Below are positions 17,366 through 26,207 of a DNA stretch of 64,000 nt, one piece after another; the first letter of the stretch is position 1, and the number at the start of each line of letters is the position of its first letter. Both the position numbers and the translations under genes were made by a program. The notes under the pieces were generated by a model, which saw only the letters and a list, made by a program, of their open reading frames with translations, was not told where the DNA came from and did not search any database. Source of the stretch: Alphaproteobacteria bacterium. Lineage in GTDB: Bacteria; Pseudomonadota; Alphaproteobacteria; Caulobacterales; Maricaulaceae. The DNA lies in NCBI GenBank assembly GCA_024742735.1, contig JANSXV010000001.1, forward strand, positions 806,001 to 870,000, written 5' to 3'.

Positions 17366-18070
17366 ATGGCGGACGCCCGGCCGTCTTGTGATCAGCAGAC
17401 GCCTCATTATCACGGCCACCGCGACCGGCTGCGCGCGCGCTTTGCGGACGCCGGCGGGGCGGCGCTGCAGGATTACGAGCTGCTAGAGCTGGCTCTGTTC
17501 CGCTCCATCCCGCGCCGGGACGTGAAGCCGCTGGCCAAGGCGTTGATCAAGCGCTTCGGCGATCTGGGCCGGGTCTGTTCAGCCTCCGTCCATCAGCTGA
17601 CCGAGATCCAGGGGGTGTCGAAGAAGACTGCGCTGGACCTGAAGCTGATCCAGGCCCTGGCCGCGCGCATCGCGAAGGAGCAGGTGACCGGCCGCACGGT
17701 CATCTCGTCCTGGTCGGCGCTGCTGGACTATCTGCGCGCCTCGCTGCAGCATTCCAGCACGGAGGAGTTCCGGGTCCTGTTCCTGGACAAGAAGAACCGG
17801 CTGCTCTCCGACGAGTTCCAGGCCTCCGGCACGGTCGACCACGCCCCGGTCTATCCGCGCGAGATCGTGAAGACGGCCATCGCGCTCGACGCCAGCGCGC
17901 TCATTCTGGTGCACAACCACCCAAGCGGCGACCCCACGCCTTCCAACGCCGATATCGAGATGACGCGGCGCATCCGGGACGCGGCCAAGCCGTTCGATAT
18001 TGTGGTTCATGACCACATCGTGGTCGGCCGCGAAAGCACGGCGAGCTTCAAGGCGCTGGGGTTGCTGTGA
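17366..18070 (+). CDS. radC: RadC/YeeS-type JAMM-domain protein
   Basis: 234 residues from ATG 17366. The N-terminal half has a helix-hairpin-helix (LTEIQGVSKKTALDLKLIQA). The C-terminal half is the JAMM/MPN+ fold with the metal motif HNHPSGDPTPSNAD (His183, His185, Ser, Asp). Despite the name, a direct repair role is doubtful and the biochemical activity is unknown; some members are linked to recombination or competence. It is divergent from amt and stands alone. Confidence 0.93.
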   Translation: MADARPSCDQQTPHYHGHRDRLRARFADAGGAALQDYELLELALFRSIPRRDVKPLAKALIKRFGDLGRVCSASVHQLTEIQGVSKKTALDLKLIQALAARIAKEQVTGRTVISSWSALLDYLRASLQHSSTEEFRVLFLDKKNRLLSDEFQASGTVDHAPVYPREIVKTAIALDASALILVHNHPSGDPTPSNADIEMTRRIRDAAKPFDIVVHDHIVVGRESTASFKALGLL

Positions 18071-18079
18071 CGCTGCGAG

Positions 18080-18403
18080 CTAGCCGGCGAAGAGGCGGCG
18101 CAGAAAGGATAGAATCGGGTTCGGACCCGCTGGCTTCACCTCCCTGGGCCTGATCTGGTGGGTTTCAATGAATTCCATGAACCTCGCCAACTCCTCGCGA
18201 CTAAGATCAAGATCAGTGCGGCGCTTGACTGTCAGAATTTCGTTCTTGGCTTCAAATTTGTAAGCCTCACCCTGTTCATTGAAGATGAGGTGGGGCCCAT
18301 CGGCGTACCAGTACTCGTGCTGCAGCAGCATTTCATCTTTAGAGACAAAGGCATCGACACAGCCTGGACAACGCTCGTTATTGCTTTCATTCACAGTCCA
18401 CAT
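18080..18403 (-). CDS. Hypothetical protein with an N-terminal CPGC motif
   Basis: 107 residues, ATG at 18403. It starts MWTVNESNNERCPGCVDAF, a CxxC that could be redox-active or half of a zinc knuckle. Then follow an acidic central region and a basic amphipathic C-terminus (PILSFLRRLFAG). No signal peptide and no family recognised. It converges on radC with a 9-base gap. Confidence 0.55.
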   Translation of the reverse strand: MWTVNESNNERCPGCVDAFVSKDEMLLQHEYWYADGPHLIFNEQGEAYKFEAKNEILTVKRRTDLDLSREELARFMEFIETHQIRPREVKPAGPNPILSFLRRLFAG

Positions 18404-18454
18404 CGGAGCGCCTCTCTTGCGGTCTCTTAAACGAATGGCTGTGAGAGATGAGCA

Positions 18455-18847
18455 TTATTCGCCTGGCGGCGTGCCCGGCTCCCACAGCTCGATCTTGACG
18501 CCGTCCGGGTCGATGACCCAGGCGAACTTGCCGTAATCAAAGGTCTGCGGCTCGCCTTCCAGCGGCACGCCGTGCGCCTCCAGCCGCGTCAGGTGAGCGG
18601 CCAGATCATCGACCATCAGATTGATCATGAAGGGTTGGGTGGACGGCGCGAAATAGTCATTGTCCTGGCCAAACGGCGAAAAGATCGTGCGTCCACCCGG
18701 TCCGAAGGCTTCCGCGCTGCCGGAGTGCAGGAAGTCGAACCCGCCGTATTCATTAGGCTCAAGGCCCAGCACGTCGCGATACCACGCCTTGGTCGCGTCC
18801 GGATCGGCGCACTTGAAGAACACCCCGCCCACGCCTAACACCGCCAT
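18455..18847 (-). CDS. VOC-family (glyoxalase-fold) protein
   Basis: 130 residues from ATG 18847; an alternative ATG at 18859 adds four residues. One paired beta-alpha-beta-beta-beta vicinal-oxygen-chelate domain is visible: VGGVFFKCADPDATKAWYRD then DVLGLEPNEYGGFDF, INLMVDDLAAHLTRLEAHG and the closing VIDPDGVKIELWEP. The last glutamate is a usual metal ligand. The substrate is unknown; relatives include glyoxalases, dioxygenases and resistance proteins. Confidence 0.85.
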   Translation of the reverse strand: MAVLGVGGVFFKCADPDATKAWYRDVLGLEPNEYGGFDFLHSGSAEAFGPGGRTIFSPFGQDNDYFAPSTQPFMINLMVDDLAAHLTRLEAHGVPLEGEPQTFDYGKFAWVIDPDGVKIELWEPGTPPGE

Positions 18848-18889
18848 GACCGCCTCCATCGATTATCCCTGTCAGCCCTAGGGTCTCCC

Positions 18890-20134
18890 ATGAGCATTGC
18901 GCCGTCCAATCATTTCACCCATCTGGAATGCTCCATGACCGGCGCAACGGTCACCAAAGACCAGGCGCAGAACCTGTCGCCTGAAGGCTGGCCGCTGCTG
19001 GCGCGCTATGATCTGGACGCGATCAAGACAACCGCCGACCGCGATGAGATCGCCGCGCGCAGCCCGGTCTGCTTTCCCGGTTTCTGGAAATGGCGAGAGC
19101 TTCTGCCCGTGGCCGACGACGCCCATGTCACGAGCCTTGGCGAGGTGGATACGCCGATCGTGGAAACCCCGGCGACGGCCGCGAAGATCGGGCTGACCGG
19201 GCCGCTGCTGGTCAAGGATGAAGGCCGCCTGCCCACGGGGAGCTTCAAGGCCCGCGGCCTGGCGCTGGCGGTGTCCATGGCCAGATCCTATGGCGTGACG
19301 CGCATGGCCATGCCGACCAACGGCAACGCCGGGGCGGCCCTGTCGGCCTATGGCGCGCGAGCCGGCATGGAGACCTGGTGCTTCTGCCCGGAGGACACCC
19401 CGGAGGTGAATGTGCGCGAGATCGCCGCCCAGGGTGGGCATGTGTTCCGGGTCAACGGCTTGATCCACCAGTGCGGCGCCATCGTGGGCCAGCTGAAGGA
19501 CGAGATGGGCTGGTTCGACGTCTCCACGCTGAAGGAGCCCTACCGGATCGAGGGCAAGAAGACGATGGGGATCGAGCTGGCCCTTCAACTGGGCTGGACG
19601 CTGCCTGACGCGATCTTCTACCCGACCGGCGGCGGCACGGGCCTCATCGGCATGTGGAAGGCGTTCGACGAGATGGAGAAGCTCGGCTGGATCGGTTCCG
19701 AACGCCCGAAGATGTTCGCCGTCCAGGCCGAAGGGTGCGCGCCGATCGTCAAGGCTTTCGAAGCGGGAGAGGAGCATGCGCCGGAGTGGCTGGACGCCCA
19801 TACCACGGCCGCCGGAATCCGCGTGCCGAAGGCCATCGGGGACTTCCTGATCCTGCGCGCCGTGCGTGAAAGCGGCGGCGCGGCCCTTGCGGTGAGCGAC
19901 GCTGCAATCGAGGCTGCGCGCCAGACCTGCGGCCATGAAGACGGCCTGCTGCTGTGCCCGGAAGGCGCAGCGACCCTGGCGGCGGCGGAGCACGCCGTAA
20001 GGGACGGCCTGATCGAACGGGACGCCCGCGTGGTTCTGTTCAATTGCGGAACCGGGCTGAAATATCCGCTGACCGACACCTCCCGCTGGCTGGACCGAAC
20101 ACAGCCCATGAGCGCCTCCACGCTTGGGGCATAA
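18890..20134 (+). CDS. thrC: Threonine synthase
   Basis: PLP enzyme of 414 residues converting O-phosphohomoserine to threonine. PLP lysine is Lys120 in GSFKARG. The phosphate-binding loop is TNGNAGAALSAYG and the glycine-rich loop PTGGGTGLIG. The N-terminal THLECSMTGATVTKDQ is the remnant zinc-ribbon-like start found in many threonine synthases. Diaminopropionate lyase or threonine dehydratase relatives are less likely given this N-terminus. It is divergent from the VOC gene and followed by a strong hairpin. Confidence 0.88.
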   Translation: MSIAPSNHFTHLECSMTGATVTKDQAQNLSPEGWPLLARYDLDAIKTTADRDEIAARSPVCFPGFWKWRELLPVADDAHVTSLGEVDTPIVETPATAAKIGLTGPLLVKDEGRLPTGSFKARGLALAVSMARSYGVTRMAMPTNGNAGAALSAYGARAGMETWCFCPEDTPEVNVREIAAQGGHVFRVNGLIHQCGAIVGQLKDEMGWFDVSTLKEPYRIEGKKTMGIELALQLGWTLPDAIFYPTGGGTGLIGMWKAFDEMEKLGWIGSERPKMFAVQAEGCAPIVKAFEAGEEHAPEWLDAHTTAAGIRVPKAIGDFLILRAVRESGGAALAVSDAAIEAARQTCGHEDGLLLCPEGAATLAAAEHAVRDGLIERDARVVLFNCGTGLKYPLTDTSRWLDRTQPMSASTLGA

Positions 20135-20137
20135 GCG

Positions 20138-20190
20138 CGTCCCCCCGCTCTCGCATGCCGCGACGAGTCGCGGTATGCGCGTCGGGGACG
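20138..20190. terminator. Hairpin downstream of thrC, possible terminator
   Basis: Nested inverted repeats: outer CGTCCCC (20138-20144) with GGGGACG (20184-20190), and inner CGCATGCCGCGAC (20152-20164) with GTCGCGGTATGCG (20167-20179, one G-T wobble). Only a short T run (AGTTT) follows, so it is a weak terminator, a processing site or a control element ahead of the MFS gene. Confidence 0.45.
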
Positions 20191-20218
20191 AGTTTCCTGG
20201 CATGGGACCCTGACAGCC

Positions 20219-21523
20219 ATGAGTGAAAGTACGGCGCGTCAGCCGGGCCCATGCGTGCAGCCTGTTACGGCAGCCGGCTGGATGGCCCTCGGCGTCCTTC
20301 TGCTCGTCTACACGATCAACTTTATGGACCGGCAGCTGTTCGCGGTGCTGCAGGAGCAGATTCGCGCCGATCTCGGTCTAGAGGACTGGCAGCTCGGCCT
20401 TCTGGGCGGGACCATGTTTGCGGTGTTCTACGCGACCATGGGCCTGCCCATCGCCTGGCTCGCCGACCGGACCCACCGGGTCCGCCTGATCAGCGCGGCG
20501 TGTGCGGTGTGGAGCGTGTTCACCGCCCTGTCCGGCGCCGCGACCAGCTTCCTCACCATGGCGCTGGCGCGCATCGGGGTGGCGACCGGGGAGGCCGGCG
20601 GCGTGGCGCCGTCCTATTCGGTCCTGTCGGACTATTTCCCCAAGACACGGCGTGGTTTCGCGCTGGGAATCTTCACCATCGGCGCGCCCATCGGCCTGAT
20701 GGCGGGAACGATCCTCGGCGCCCTGATCGCCGACGCCCTGTCCTGGCGCTGGGCCTTTGTGATTCTGGGACTGCCCGGCATTCTGGTCGCGCTGGCCCTG
20801 CTGATCTTTGTCCACGAACCTCTGCGCGGCCGCCTCGACGCGCCGGCGCCCGCCGATGCGCCCAAACCCCGCCCGTTCGACGCGGCCCGGGCCGTTCTGA
20901 CCACGCCGACGCTTCTTCTGCTGACGGCGGCCGCGGCGGCGACCAGTTTCGGCGGCTACGGGCTTTACCAGTGGATTCCCTCGTTCCTGCAGCGCAGCCA
21001 GGGCCTGCCGCTGGAGACGGTCGGATCCCTGCTGGGACCGATCTTCCTGGTCGGCGTGCTGGGCGCCGTGGGCGGCGGCTGGATCGCAGACCGGATCGGG
21101 CGCACCCATGTCTCAGCCTACGCCCATGTGCCTGCGATCAGCCTGGCGCTGGCTTCGCCCTTCTTCCTCGCGGCGATCCTTGTGCGTGACGGTCAGCTTT
21201 CGCTGCTGCTGCTCGTGATCCCGGTTTCTCTGAGCTATGCCTGGCTTGGCCCGGGGCTGGCGGCGGTTCAGACCCTGTCGAGCCCGCAGCTCCGGTCGCA
21301 GACGGCGGCGATCATCGCGTTCTTCAACAATCTGATCGGTTTCGGCCTCGGACCGCTTTTCGTGGGCGCCCTGTCCGACATCCTCAAGGCCCATATGAGC
21401 GAGGGCGAAGCCCTGCGCATGGCCATGGCGGCGGCGGCGGCCTCGCTCCTGATCGCAGCGGCGCTCTTCGCCATCGCGGGGATGACCCTGAAGCGTGACC
21501 TGAATCGGCTCGGCCAGGCGTAA
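20219..21523 (+). CDS. MFS transporter, spinster-like family
   Basis: 434 residues with twelve predicted membrane helices. The first helix ends in YTINFMDRQLFAVL, and the loop between helices 2 and 3 reads GLPIAWLADRTHRVRLI (the MFS signature). The helix-5 region GEAGGVAPSYSVLSDYFPK is characteristic of spinster-type carriers. The substrate is unknown; alphaproteobacterial members are annotated for lipids, aromatics or sugars without proof. It lies between thrC and a RidA-like lipoprotein gene on the same strand. Confidence 0.9.
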   Translation: MSESTARQPGPCVQPVTAAGWMALGVLLLVYTINFMDRQLFAVLQEQIRADLGLEDWQLGLLGGTMFAVFYATMGLPIAWLADRTHRVRLISAACAVWSVFTALSGAATSFLTMALARIGVATGEAGGVAPSYSVLSDYFPKTRRGFALGIFTIGAPIGLMAGTILGALIADALSWRWAFVILGLPGILVALALLIFVHEPLRGRLDAPAPADAPKPRPFDAARAVLTTPTLLLLTAAAAATSFGGYGLYQWIPSFLQRSQGLPLETVGSLLGPIFLVGVLGAVGGGWIADRIGRTHVSAYAHVPAISLALASPFFLAAILVRDGQLSLLLLVIPVSLSYAWLGPGLAAVQTLSSPQLRSQTAAIIAFFNNLIGFGLGPLFVGALSDILKAHMSEGEALRMAMAAAAASLLIAAALFAIAGMTLKRDLNRLGQA

Positions 21524-21586
21524 GGGGCCGGACTTGACTTGCCGCCCCTGCGCGAGGCCTTCTGCGCTCACGCCGTAAACAGGTTG

Positions 21587-22171
21587 ATGACCATGGCCTC
21601 CACCCTTTCTGCGATCGCCCTCGGCGCGCGCCGCCTCACGCGCTGTTTTCTGGTTTCGCCGCTGTTTTTCGCCGGCCTCGCTGCCTGCTCGCAGGGGCCT
21701 GAGGACGCCGGACCTGCGCCGACAGCATCGTCGCAAGGCGAGCCGGCTTACACCCAATCCACCGACGCGCTCGGCGGCTACGCCCCGGCGCGCGGCGTGC
21801 GCGGGGAGACGGTCGCCTTCAGCCAGATCCTGCCGCCGCCTGGTGAGGACGGGGTCGTGACCGGCGATGTGGAGAGCCAGACCGGCGCGGCGTTGCGCAT
21901 TCTGGACGAGGCGTTGAGCGCAGCCGACCTGTCCCGCGCCGACATTGTCCACCTGACCGTGCACGTGGTTGTGGACGAAGACGGCCGGATTGATGCACAG
22001 GGCGTCGCCAGAGCCTGGCGGCGCAACTTCGCCAACGCCATGCAACCCGCCGCGCCGGCGCGCACGCTGGTCGGGGTCGCCGCCCTGCCCGCCGACGGCG
22101 CCCGGGTATCCCTGACGGCCCTCGCCGAGCGCCCGGCCCGGCAACACGATGAAAGAGACGACGCACCATGA
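21587..22171 (+). CDS. RidA/YjgF-domain lipoprotein
   Basis: 194 residues from ATG 21587 (or ATG 21593). The lipoprotein signal ends FFAGLAACSQ. The mature C-terminal ~100 residues resemble the RidA/YER057c fold: TGDVESQTGAALRILDEALS, ADIVHLTVHVVVDEDGRI, ARTLVGVAALPADGARVSL. Cytosolic RidA hydrolyses reactive enamine/imine intermediates, but an exported lipidated version is unusual. The conserved RidA arginine appears to be in PARTLVGV. The stop overlaps the purB start (ATGA), so the genes are coupled. Confidence 0.78.
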   Translation: MTMASTLSAIALGARRLTRCFLVSPLFFAGLAACSQGPEDAGPAPTASSQGEPAYTQSTDALGGYAPARGVRGETVAFSQILPPPGEDGVVTGDVESQTGAALRILDEALSAADLSRADIVHLTVHVVVDEDGRIDAQGVARAWRRNFANAMQPAAPARTLVGVAALPADGARVSLTALAERPARQHDERDDAP

Positions 22172-23472
22172 TTCCCCGCTACGCCCGTCCGGCCATGGCC
22201 GAGATCTGGTCTGACCAGAGCAAGTATCGCATCTGGTTCGAGATCGAGGCCCACGCCACCGACCGGCTGGCCGAGCTGGGCGTCGTGCCCGGGCGCGCCG
22301 CCGAGGCTGTGTGGAAAGCGAAGGACATGACCTTTGACGTCGCGCGCATCGACGAGATCGAGCGCGAGGTGAAGCATGACGTCATCGCCTTCCTGACCCA
22401 TCTGGCCGAGCTGGTCGGAGAAGACGCCCGCTTCGTCCATCAGGGCCTGACCAGTTCAGACGTTCTGGACACCTGCTTCGCGGTCCAGCTGACCCGCAGC
22501 GCCGACCTGCTGCTGGAGGGCCTGGACCGGGTCCTCGCCGCGCTGAAAACTCGGGCGTTCGAGCACAAGACGACGGTTTGCATCGGCCGCTCCCACGGCA
22601 TCCATGCCGAGCCGACCACGATGGGCCTGAAATTTGCGCGCTTCTACGCCGAGTTCGCCCGGGGCCGCGAACGGCTGGTGCGCGCCCGGGAGGAGATCGC
22701 CACCTGCGCCATTTCCGGCGCGGTGGGCACGTTCGCCAATGTCGATCCGAGCGTTGAAGTGCATGTCGCGAAACAGCTGGGCCTGAAGCCGGAGCCGATC
22801 TCGACCCAGGTCATCCCGCGCGACCGCCATGCAGCCTACTTCTCGGCGCTGGGGCTCATCGCCTCGGCCATCGAGAACCTGGCCGTCGAGGTGCGCCACC
22901 TTCAGCGCTCGGAAGTGCGCGAGGCGCAGGAGTATTTCTCCAAGGGGCAGAAGGGCTCCTCGGCCATGCCCCACAAGCGCAATCCGATCCTGACGGAGAA
23001 TCTGACGGGCCTGGCGCGGCTTGTGCGCTCCGCCGTCACGCCGGCCCTGGAGAACGTGGCGCTGTGGCATGAGCGCGACATCTCCCACTCCTCGGTGGAG
23101 CGCGGCATCGGACCGGACGCGAACATCCATCTGGACTTCGCCCTGCACCGCACGGCCGGCATGGTGGAAGGCCTGATCGTGCACGCTGACCGCTGCCGGG
23201 AGAATCTGGAGGCCTATGGCGGCATCCATAATTCCCAGCGCGTGCTGCTGGCGCTGACCCAGGCCGGCGCCAGCCGCGAGGACGGCTATCGCCTGGTCCA
23301 GCGCAACGGCATGAAGACCTGGGATGAAGGCGGGCCGCTGATCGAGCACCTGAAAGCCGACGCCGACGTGCGCGGCTTCCTGTCAGACGATCAGATCGAA
23401 GCGTGCTTCGACGAGGCCTATCACCTCAAGCACGTGGACACGATCTTCAAGCGAGTGTTTGGGGCGGGTTGA
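22168..23472 (+). CDS. purB: Adenylosuccinate lyase
   Basis: 434 residues. It cleaves SAICAR to AICAR and adenylosuccinate to AMP. The fumarase-superfamily signature GSSAMPHKRNPI is present with its flexible-loop serine, the catalytic-His region is GRSHGIHAEPTTMGLK, and LTSSDVLDTC holds the substrate Thr/Ser. The start ATG at 22168 overlaps the preceding stop. It opens the purine region, but two genes separate it from purC. Confidence 0.97.
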   Translation: MIPRYARPAMAEIWSDQSKYRIWFEIEAHATDRLAELGVVPGRAAEAVWKAKDMTFDVARIDEIEREVKHDVIAFLTHLAELVGEDARFVHQGLTSSDVLDTCFAVQLTRSADLLLEGLDRVLAALKTRAFEHKTTVCIGRSHGIHAEPTTMGLKFARFYAEFARGRERLVRAREEIATCAISGAVGTFANVDPSVEVHVAKQLGLKPEPISTQVIPRDRHAAYFSALGLIASAIENLAVEVRHLQRSEVREAQEYFSKGQKGSSAMPHKRNPILTENLTGLARLVRSAVTPALENVALWHERDISHSSVERGIGPDANIHLDFALHRTAGMVEGLIVHADRCRENLEAYGGIHNSQRVLLALTQAGASREDGYRLVQRNGMKTWDEGGPLIEHLKADADVRGFLSDDQIEACFDEAYHLKHVDTIFKRVFGAG

Positions 23473-23495
23473 GCGAACGCCCGGCGGGTTGCTGA

Positions 23496-23524
23496 TTGAC
23501 ACTTAAATCAGTGGGCCCATACTC
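23496..23524 (+). promoter_or_regulatory. Candidate sigma-70 promoter for the secreted protein gene
   Basis: A perfect -35 TTGACA (23496-23501), a 17-base spacer and a -10-like ATACTC (23519-23524). It lies 32 bases before the downstream ATG and is the clearest promoter of this type in the window. Confidence 0.6.
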
Positions 23525-23556
23525 CGGTCGACGATGACAAGGCTGGAGAAAGCCTG

Positions 23557-24819
23557 ATGTCTGGCGGCGCTGTGAATCCTCTTGCGGCTCTGGCCGCTCT
23601 CCTGATCGCGGTGTGCGCACCCCCCCGCGAAGCCCTCGCAGATTGGCCCGAAAACCCTATCGATCATTGGTCCGGGACGACGCAGGCGCGCGGAGAACTC
23701 GTCTGGGGTGGCGCGGCGACCCTTGAGGGAGGGTCGCTTTCCATACGAGGCGGAGAGCGCGAACCGATCAGCGGCAGCTTCCGGATCCGGATCACGTTCG
23801 GGGACCGCGGCCACGCCCTGATCTATGATCAATCGCGCCGATGCTACAGCGCCTACGCGCCCATCGGCGCTTCCGACCCCGCCGCTCCAGGCGGCGCCGC
23901 TTACGAGCCTGACCGCAGCTTCAGGGACGTCTCGCCCTTGTGCGATAATGACGATCCGAGCTTTACGCTTGAGTCCGTGCGCCTGGTTCTCACTGCGCTC
24001 GACGGCGACCGGCTCGGCGTGAACCTGACGCGCGTGGACCGGATACATCAGCCACGCCGCGGGACGCGGTCCTTCCAGATCACCGGAACCCTCTCGCCGA
24101 CATACGCTTCCCGCGCCCAGGCCTCGGCGTCCCGAGAAAGCCGCCCCGGAGCGGCGCGTAGTGCGGTTGAGCCGGGCCGGCCGGCGCCGCCGGATGTTTC
24201 GCCGCTGAGCGCGCAGCCCGCCTCGAGCGGTCTGGCCGCCCGCATGAGGAATATCGACGATATCGGCCTTGTCGCGGTGATGGCGCCGGACGGCGTCATC
24301 CAGAACGCCGCCGCCGCAGAATGGACTGCGGCCGGGGGCCCCGGCTATGGCCAGGCCGACCTCGCGCCCTATCTCGACGATGGCGTGAATGCAGTCTTCT
24401 TCCTGCTGCACAACAAGATTTTCAACTTCGGCGTCGGTCGATGGGCATATGACTTCGAATTGTCCGATGCGGCCGGTCAGGTCCTTTGGCGTGGAGCAGA
24501 TACGGCGCCGCAGCGGTTTCTGGGCATACGCTTCTGGAAGGCCTTCCTCGTTGAAGTCCGAAACGGCCGCATCGTTTCAATTCGCGCGGCGAACGCACAA
24601 GAGTCCGCAGAATTCCAACCCTTGATCGATCAAATGCACGCCCTGATGTCAGAGGAGTTCCGGGTGGAGGAATCAGCCGGCAACCTTGCAGCCGCACTGC
24701 TGATCGCCGGTATCATGTCGGACACGGGGGCCGGCAGCGCGATGAATGACGATGACTTCCTGATGGAACGTCAGGAAATGATGCATCATTTCCAGTGCCC
24801 TGGAGCACCGGGGTGCTGA
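23557..24819 (+). CDS. Large secreted protein of unknown function
   Basis: 420 residues with a signal peptide (NPLAALAALLIAVCAPPREALA). The mature protein seems to have two beta-rich parts, about residues 30-180 and 250-370, joined by a Pro/Ala/Ser-rich linker (about 185-235). The second part contains AVFFLLHNKIFNFGVGRWAYDFEL and ends in an acidic, Met-rich tail with FQCPGAPGC. I recognise no family. It has its own promoter and sits between purB and the zeta-inhibitor gene. Confidence 0.72.
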   Translation: MSGGAVNPLAALAALLIAVCAPPREALADWPENPIDHWSGTTQARGELVWGGAATLEGGSLSIRGGEREPISGSFRIRITFGDRGHALIYDQSRRCYSAYAPIGASDPAAPGGAAYEPDRSFRDVSPLCDNDDPSFTLESVRLVLTALDGDRLGVNLTRVDRIHQPRRGTRSFQITGTLSPTYASRAQASASRESRPGAARSAVEPGRPAPPDVSPLSAQPASSGLAARMRNIDDIGLVAVMAPDGVIQNAAAAEWTAAGGPGYGQADLAPYLDDGVNAVFFLLHNKIFNFGVGRWAYDFELSDAAGQVLWRGADTAPQRFLGIRFWKAFLVEVRNGRIVSIRAANAQESAEFQPLIDQMHALMSEEFRVEESAGNLAAALLIAGIMSDTGAGSAMNDDDFLMERQEMMHHFQCPGAPGC

Positions 24820-24913
24820 TGCAGCGCCAGGCGGTCCGCGCCATGCAGAGTGAAGCCTCGACATCAACGCAGCCGCCGGACGACGGGCTCAGCCCTCAGC
24901 TGACAGCCTGAAT

Positions 24914-25237
24914 CTAGGCCTCGCCATGCACCTGCTTGCGGGCTTCTTCGAGCAGCTGATCCATCTTGTGGCGGATCTGGTGGTCGGACTGCTCCACGCC
25001 GCGGGCGTCGAAATCGCCGCGAATCTTGCGGAAGACGTCTTCGTGGCCGGCTTCTTCAAAGTCGGCCTTGATCACTTCCTTGGCGTATTCAGCCGCATCC
25101 TCGCCGGTGATGCCCATGAGCTCGGCGGCCCACAGACCCAGGAGCTTGTTGCGGCGGGCGGTCGCCTTGAACTCCATCTCCTGATCGTGAGCGTACTTGC
25201 TTTCCTGACCTTTTTTGCGGTCATCAAATCCGGACAT
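24914..25237 (-). CDS. F1F0-ATPase zeta-subunit inhibitor (DUF1476)
   Basis: 107 residues from ATG 25237 (MSGFDDRKKGQESKYAHDQ, the standard family start). All-helical DUF1476 protein. In Paracoccus the homologue is the zeta subunit, which inserts its N-terminal helix into F1 and stops ATP hydrolysis. Conserved blocks seen: FKATARRNKLLGLWAAELMG and YAKEVIKADFEEAGHEDV. Adjacency to purC is common in alphaproteobacteria. Whether it inhibits strongly in this lineage is not certain; in other alphaproteobacteria it can be weak. Confidence 0.9.
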   Translation of the reverse strand: MSGFDDRKKGQESKYAHDQEMEFKATARRNKLLGLWAAELMGITGEDAAEYAKEVIKADFEEAGHEDVFRKIRGDFDARGVEQSDHQIRHKMDQLLEEARKQVHGEA

Positions 25238-25360
25238 GGCGATCCTCGTGCGGGAAGTGGACGTTTCGATTGAAGTGGTAGCCGACCCGCGCTCTTGCTT
25301 CAACGCGCTATCGCGGCGCAGGCCCAGTGTTGCAGGCAGGCGGGCCGGCGGGGTATGAGT

Positions 25361-25399
25361 GAGACAAGGCGGCCCGTAGCGACGGGCCGTTTCTCATTT
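25361..25399. promoter_or_regulatory. GC-rich hairpin in the purC leader
   Basis: GGCCCGT (25371-25377) pairs with ACGGGCC (25381-25387) around a short loop, with outer GAGA/TCTC possibilities and a T-rich 3' flank (GTTTCTCATTTC). It lies about 50 bases upstream of purC, with no + strand gene ahead of it to terminate. It could therefore be an attenuator or a leader structure, or be fortuitous. Confidence 0.35.
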
Positions 25400-25445
25400 C
25401 ACGACGCCGGCGCCTGGCCGGCCTCATAAAAGGCGCGTATCGCCC

Positions 25446-26207
25446 ATGTCCCGCCGCAAGATGATCTACGAAGGCAAGGCCAAGATCCTTTATGAGGGCC
25501 CCGAGCCCGGCACGCTGGTGGCCTATTTCAAGGACGACGCCACAGCCTTCAACGCCCAGAAAAAGGCCGTTCTTGAAGGCAAGGGCGTGCTGAACAACCG
25601 CATCAGCGAATTCATCATGGGTCACCTCAACGCCCTGGGCGTGCCCACCCACTTCATCCGCCGCCTCAACATGCGTGAGCAGCTGGTGCGCGAAGTGGAG
25701 ATCATTCCGCTGGAAGTCGTCGTGCGCAACGTGGCCGCCGGCTCCATCGCCAAGAAGCTCGGCCTGACCGAGGGCGAGGCCCTGCCCCGCTCCATCGTGG
25801 AGTTCTATTACAAGAACGATGCGCTGGAGGACCCCATGGTCTCCGAGGAACACATCACCGCGTTCAACTGGGCGGCCACCCAGGACATCGACGACATGAT
25901 CGCCATGGCCGTACGTGTGAACGACATCCTGTCGGGCATGTTCCTGGCCGTCGGCATCCGCCTGATCGATTTCAAGCTGGAATTTGGCCGGATCTACGAT
26001 CAGAACGACAATATGCGGATTATCCTGGCCGACGAGATCAGCCCGGATTCCTGCCGGCTGTGGGATGCGGAAACCGGCGAGAAGATGGACAAGGACCGCT
26101 TCCGCCGCGATCTGGGCAATGTCACCGAAGCCTATGCCGAGGTGGCGCGCCGGCTGGGAATCATGAAGGACAACGCCCCGGCGACGAACGACGAAGGTGA
26201 GTCATGA
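25446..26207 (+). CDS. purC: Phosphoribosylaminoimidazole-succinocarboxamide (SAICAR) synthase
   Basis: 253 residues; joins CAIR and aspartate using ATP. Recognised by [18 protein letters not shown] at the start, [34 protein letters not shown], and the signature [10 protein letters not shown] with [14 protein letters not shown]. Normal length. Its stop overlaps the purS start by four bases (ATGA), so the two are coupled. Confidence 0.97.
   Translation: MSRRKMIYEGKAKILYEGPEPGTLVAYFKDDATAFNAQKKAVLEGKGVLNNRISEFIMGHLNALGVPTHFIRRLNMREQLVREVEIIPLEVVVRNVAAGSIAKKLGLTEGEALPRSIVEFYYKNDALEDPMVSEEHITAFNWAATQDIDDMIAMAVRVNDILSGMFLAVGIRLIDFKLEFGRIYDQNDNMRIILADEISPDSCRLWDAETGEKMDKDRFRRDLGNVTEAYAEVARRLGIMKDNAPATNDEGES

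Noticed and set aside
16000-17419. Extended amt reading frame starting at 17419
   Set aside because: The added 91 residues are Arg/Ala-rich with no signal-peptide character, while ATG 17146 has a good ribosome site and the standard Amt N-terminus.
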